Shown here: positions 28,341-30,973 of the stretch, in pieces
How the letters are laid out: every line of letters begins with the position of its first letter
How positions within the stretch are numbered: the first letter of the stretch is position 1
Origin: Dunaliella salina
Lineage: Eukaryota > Chlorophyta > Chlorophyceae > Chlamydomonadales > Dunaliellaceae
DNA: 30,973 nucleotides
Direction: 5' to 3'
Assembly (NCBI GenBank): GCA_002284615.2
Contig: MU069570.1
Span: 8,426 to 39,398 of the forward strand
Translations under genes and position numbers: made by a program
Notes under the pieces: model-generated
The model's database searches: none
What the model saw: the letters and a program-made list of their open reading frames with translations, nothing else
What the model was told of the DNA's origin: nothing

Positions 28341-29107
28341 CGGAGATAATGCCCATGCAAGGCTTAGAGCCTTCAAGCCCTTGGAGTAGGCAGCAGCAGC
28401 AGCAGCGTCGCTTGTTGAGTAGCTTGCATACAGCATCCCCAGAATTGCATAAGCCCCAGTGGCTCAGCCAAACTTGGGAAAGAGTCGTGCCGACTCCAGC
28501 AAATCACGCCTTGAGAAGTCACGCCTTACAAGCTTAACAAAAGCCTTGCCATCAGCCTTGCCGGCCAGCCAGCTACACGCCATAGCTTTGCATCTTTCTA
28601 TTTACTTCTCTGAAGACCTTGTGGCATGGCAAACTAGGACACTCTTTTGGCTGCGTCAGTTTCTCAGCCTGACATTGATTTACGGAAAAGGCATCGGAGC
28701 ATGTGGCCGACTGAGGATTAGGCTGAACATGGTGTTCATTTGAACAAGTTAGCCAAGTACCATAACTGGGTAGCGCTTCCCTTCCGGCATAATTCTTCTT
28801 TTGGTAAACCTCTCCAAACTCCAAGTATCTGCACTTGGTTTGGGTAGGCATATGCAGAGGAATATTGCTTGCTTCCGAGTGCACGCCCATAAACTTCGAG
28901 TTGAAACTTCTCATTGGCATGGACATGCACCTCAATGTGATTTTTGTGCTTCAGAGTAATAGCACGATGAAAAGCACGCCATCCTTCTCTGCCCTTGCAA
29001 CTTCCTATGTTGTCTTAGAAGAAACGCGTGTTGTTTTTTTGGGAAAGAAAATCAAAGACCAAGGACACGGTGACATGTTGCACGCAAGGTTCAGTTCGAG
29101 AGAAACT
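28341..29107. other. Region without firm features
   Basis: It contains a short CAG run (28391-28408) and fragmentary ORFs. The right part (about 28750-29107) may be the 3' tail of the minus-strand LINE that follows, since its minus reading continues with DFLSQKNNTRFF, but this is uncertain. Confidence 0.35.
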
Positions 29108-29300
29108 GGCTAACTATTGAAACAGCTCAAAATACTTCCACCTAACTTGGCACACCTCAGGACAAAGGCACTTAAAGAGGACATGGGCCTCATCTTGATC
29201 CTCCTGCAGATTGCATCTATCACAAATAGCAGACTCCTCACCCTGGGAGCAAATAGCTCTGTCAACACGCAGGGTGTGAACATGCAATCTGAATCGACTA
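29108..29300 (-). mobile_element. LINE ORF2 C-terminal zinc-knuckle fragment
   Basis: The minus-strand frame reads NVSRFRLHVHTLRVD, then CDRCNLQEDQDEAHVLFKC and PEVCQVRWKYFELFQ with a stop. SRFR..H.LRV followed by C-x2-C-x8-10-(D/E)E-H-x4-C is the typical C-terminal end of LINE ORF2 proteins. An in-frame stop just upstream shows that the copy is decayed. Orientation is opposite to the LINE remnant at 27855-28340. Confidence 0.6.
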
Positions 29301-29748
29301 ACATTTCGCAGGATGGCCAGAGAGGTTCAGAGATAAGTGGCGAGGAGTTCGCAATGGGGCACGCAAGTTAGAATGAAAAGGAACGCCAAAATAAGACTGA
29401 TTGGTGCACAGCGTTGCGGTCACCGGCATTTGGTTTTGCACGCAAATTAGCTTGGACGCAAATGAGTTCTGACCACAGGGTTTTGACACAGAGATTCATA
29501 GCATGAGACTGATAGCATGAGGTGAAAATTGGGCCCTGTTTACAACCAGGCTCGAAAAAAAATTTCGATTACCCTCCTTTGAAAAAAGGAATTTAGCATT
29601 ACCTCACTTTGCATTTACAATCCTGGGTAATTGGTTTTTCTAAAATCCGCTTGAGAGGGATGCTGTGTACTGTGAGCATGTTGTCATTGTTGTCACTTTG
29701 CAAAGAAGTGCTTTAAGAAGTTTGGACAAGTCAGCAGCACCTGCCCGA

Positions 29749-29933
29749 CTAAGTTGCACAATACGGGAATACGGATACGGATACGGATACGAATACGAGT
29801 ACGGATACGGCAAAAATCCAGCAAAATCCTGCTAAATCTAGTGAAATTGGTACGGATACGGGAATACGAATACGACGTATTTGATACGAATACGCCGTAT
29901 TTGGGGTCTGATACGGCGTATTGTGCAACTTAG
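29749..29933. mobile_element. 185-bp MITE with perfect 8-bp target duplication (hAT-like)
   Basis: Terminal inverted repeats CTAAGTTGCACAATACG (29749-29765) and CGTATTGTGCAACTTAG (29917-29933) are perfect over 17 bp. Both flanks are CTGCCCGA (29741-29748 and 29934-29941), an exact 8-bp duplication. The interior consists largely of (G/A)ATACG repeats. The 8-bp duplication points to hAT-type transposition; the perfect copy suggests a recent insertion. Confidence 0.9.
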
Positions 29934-30254
29934 CTGCCCGAGGGGGTGCGGGGGGGGTGCATGCAGGCCAAGATGCACTGAGCAGGCTACCTCTGATGCT
30001 TGAGCGGGCTCGCAGAGGCTTTCAGAGATTGGTTGTCAAGAACTGAGACTGGCAACTTGCTCCAGCTTGGTTGAGTCTGTAAGGCTCGAACTTCACATGG
30101 GTGCTTCAGAACAGTTCTGGAGACATCTTTGCATTCCGTTTTGCGCTAGATTCCACTCTACATCGTCTTCACACTCCACCATTGACCAGGGAATTTTTGA
30201 TTTTTTCTTACCGGACGGGGGGGTCCGGTTAAAAAAATTCAAAAATGCACATTT

Positions 30255-30576
30255 TTATGGCGAATATCAATTATGATTTCCTTCGGTGTATTCAGGGCTA
30301 AAAACCGGGAAAACCGGGGAAACCTCAATGGGCTGAGATTTTAAATTGAAAATCCTTTTTATAAACCGGGAAAAATCGGGGAAATCAAAGTGCATGTGCA
30401 GCGACGTTGGAATACGGCCGCAATGGGCCGCGGAGAGCCCAGAAAAGACTTTGATCAGAACTGAGCCAAAAAGCATAACTGCATACTCATATTTCAATTT
30501 GACTCCGGTTTCTCGGTTTTCCCGGTTTTTGAGATTTGGTGCCCGCAGAGGAAATCATAACTGATGTTCGCCATAA
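30255..30576. repeat. Inverted repeat with ACCGGGAAAACCGG arms
   Basis: A 27-bp arm at 30255-30281 (starting TTATGGCGAA) matches the reverse complement of 30550-30576 with two mismatches. Further in, ACCGGGAAAACCGG (about 30304) faces CGGTTTTCCCGGT (about 30514). It could be another nested MITE or an inner part of the Harbinger-like element. Confidence 0.65.
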
Positions 30577-30738
30577 TTGCGGGTACCCTAAAATCTTACC
30601 CGGGATTGTAAATGCAATTCTAGGGCAATCGCATTTCTTGGATACCCTTAACCCGGCGTGTTGTAAACAGGGCCTTGCTGGCGAAATTGCATGGACGATT
30701 CGCGTTCTTAAAAATTGTTGTAATAATTAAAGATAAAA

Positions 30739-30828
30739 ATGCGACAGCTAAAGTTCCACGAGAAGAAGCTGCTGAAGAAGGTAGACTTTCTGAAATGGAA
30801 GAGCGAAGACAACATCCGGGAGCTGCAG
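30739..30828 (+). CDS. IMP3: U3 small nucleolar ribonucleoprotein IMP3, first exon
   Basis: ATG at 30739 opens a 30-codon exon beginning MRQLKFHEKKLLKKVDFLKW and ending EDNIRELQ, followed by the strong phase-0 donor CTGCAG|GTGAGC (30829). This matches the highly conserved N terminus of IMP3, where a basic (R/K)xLKFHExKLLKxVDFLxW motif precedes the S4-type RNA-binding domain. IMP3 acts in the nucleolus with MPP10 and IMP4 in the small-subunit processome, helping U3 snoRNA pair with pre-rRNA. The rest of the gene (about 180 residues in most eukaryotes) lies beyond the window. The exon is too short to stand out as an ORF; recognition rests on the motif and the donor. The start is only 64 bases from the end of the upstream transposon. 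Confidence 0.88.
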
Positions 30829-30867
30829 GTGAGCATGCTGAGCCTTTGCCTGTCACCTGCCAGACAT

Positions 30868-30973
<106 letters not shown>

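Larger units (their letters stand above)
29532..30674. mobile_element. PIF/Harbinger-like non-autonomous element with long inverted arms
   Basis: GGCCCTGTTTACAAC (29532-29546) and its exact reverse complement (30660-30674) bound the element, flanked by TTG on both sides (29529-29531, 30675-30677). The termini fit the G-N5-GTT start of PIF/Harbinger elements and the 3-bp target duplication. Similarity between the arms continues inward (TTGCATTTACAATCC(T/C)GGGTAA at about 29617 and, inverted, 30606). No transposase is present. The interior contains a nested MITE (29749-29933) and another inverted repeat (30255-30576). Confidence 0.7.

Noticed and set aside
29761..29900. Telomere-like (ATACGG)n repeat
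   Set aside because: It does not match the TTTAGGG-type plant/algal telomere unit, and it lies wholly inside a MITE with target duplication.

Overview
The window looks like nuclear DNA of a unicellular green alga, with Dunaliella-like chlorophytes as the best guess. This rests on GT-AG introns, heavy CAG-type codon use giving long Gln/Ser/Ala runs, long (AC)n microsatellites, a TGTAA-type polyadenylation signal and dense small transposons in introns. The species is an inference. No bacterial-style operon, CRISPR array, rRNA or intact tRNA gene was seen. One 510-base run of N interrupts the sequence.

Layout. Positions 2-27044 (+ strand) can be read as one very large gene. Eleven candidate exons (2-2917, 4908-7025, 11925-13197, 13402-13446, 13538-13582, 14338-15864, 16553-17895, 18505-18816, 19313-19396, 19824-20617, 25757-27044) join through GT-AG junctions with matching phase at all ten introns. 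The open frame is 3914 codons plus a stop, and it is still open at the left edge of the window. The product is almost entirely low-complexity (Gln, Ser, Pro, His) with internal tandem repeats, short amphipathic or coiled-coil segments, an Arg/Ser-rich patch and two TQT motifs. I do not recognise the family. A split into two or more genes cannot be excluded.

The introns are unusual in two ways. First, several exon edges are tandemly duplicated together with their splice site (4.6-4.9, 11.6-12.0, 13.1-13.8, 19.2-19.4, 20.5-20.8 and 25.4-25.9 kb). Second, the introns hold mobile elements. These include two inverted copies of a ~0.7 kb TA-flanked MITE on either side of the 4908-7025 exon, and two inverted copies of a zinc-finger-encoding element. 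They also include a short MULE-like MITE and a hAT element with 8-bp target duplication that contains a BED-finger remnant and a chromodomain/LTR fragment of a Ty3/gypsy chromovirus. Three consecutive minisatellites lie in the last intron.

Right of 27.4 kb are two LINE fragments in opposite orientation and a PIF/Harbinger-like element (29532-30674) with a 185-bp MITE nested in it. Only 64 bases beyond it lies the first exon of a recognisable housekeeping gene, IMP3 (U3 snoRNP protein, small-subunit processome), at 30739-30828. It is followed by an (AC)n-filled intron that runs off the window.
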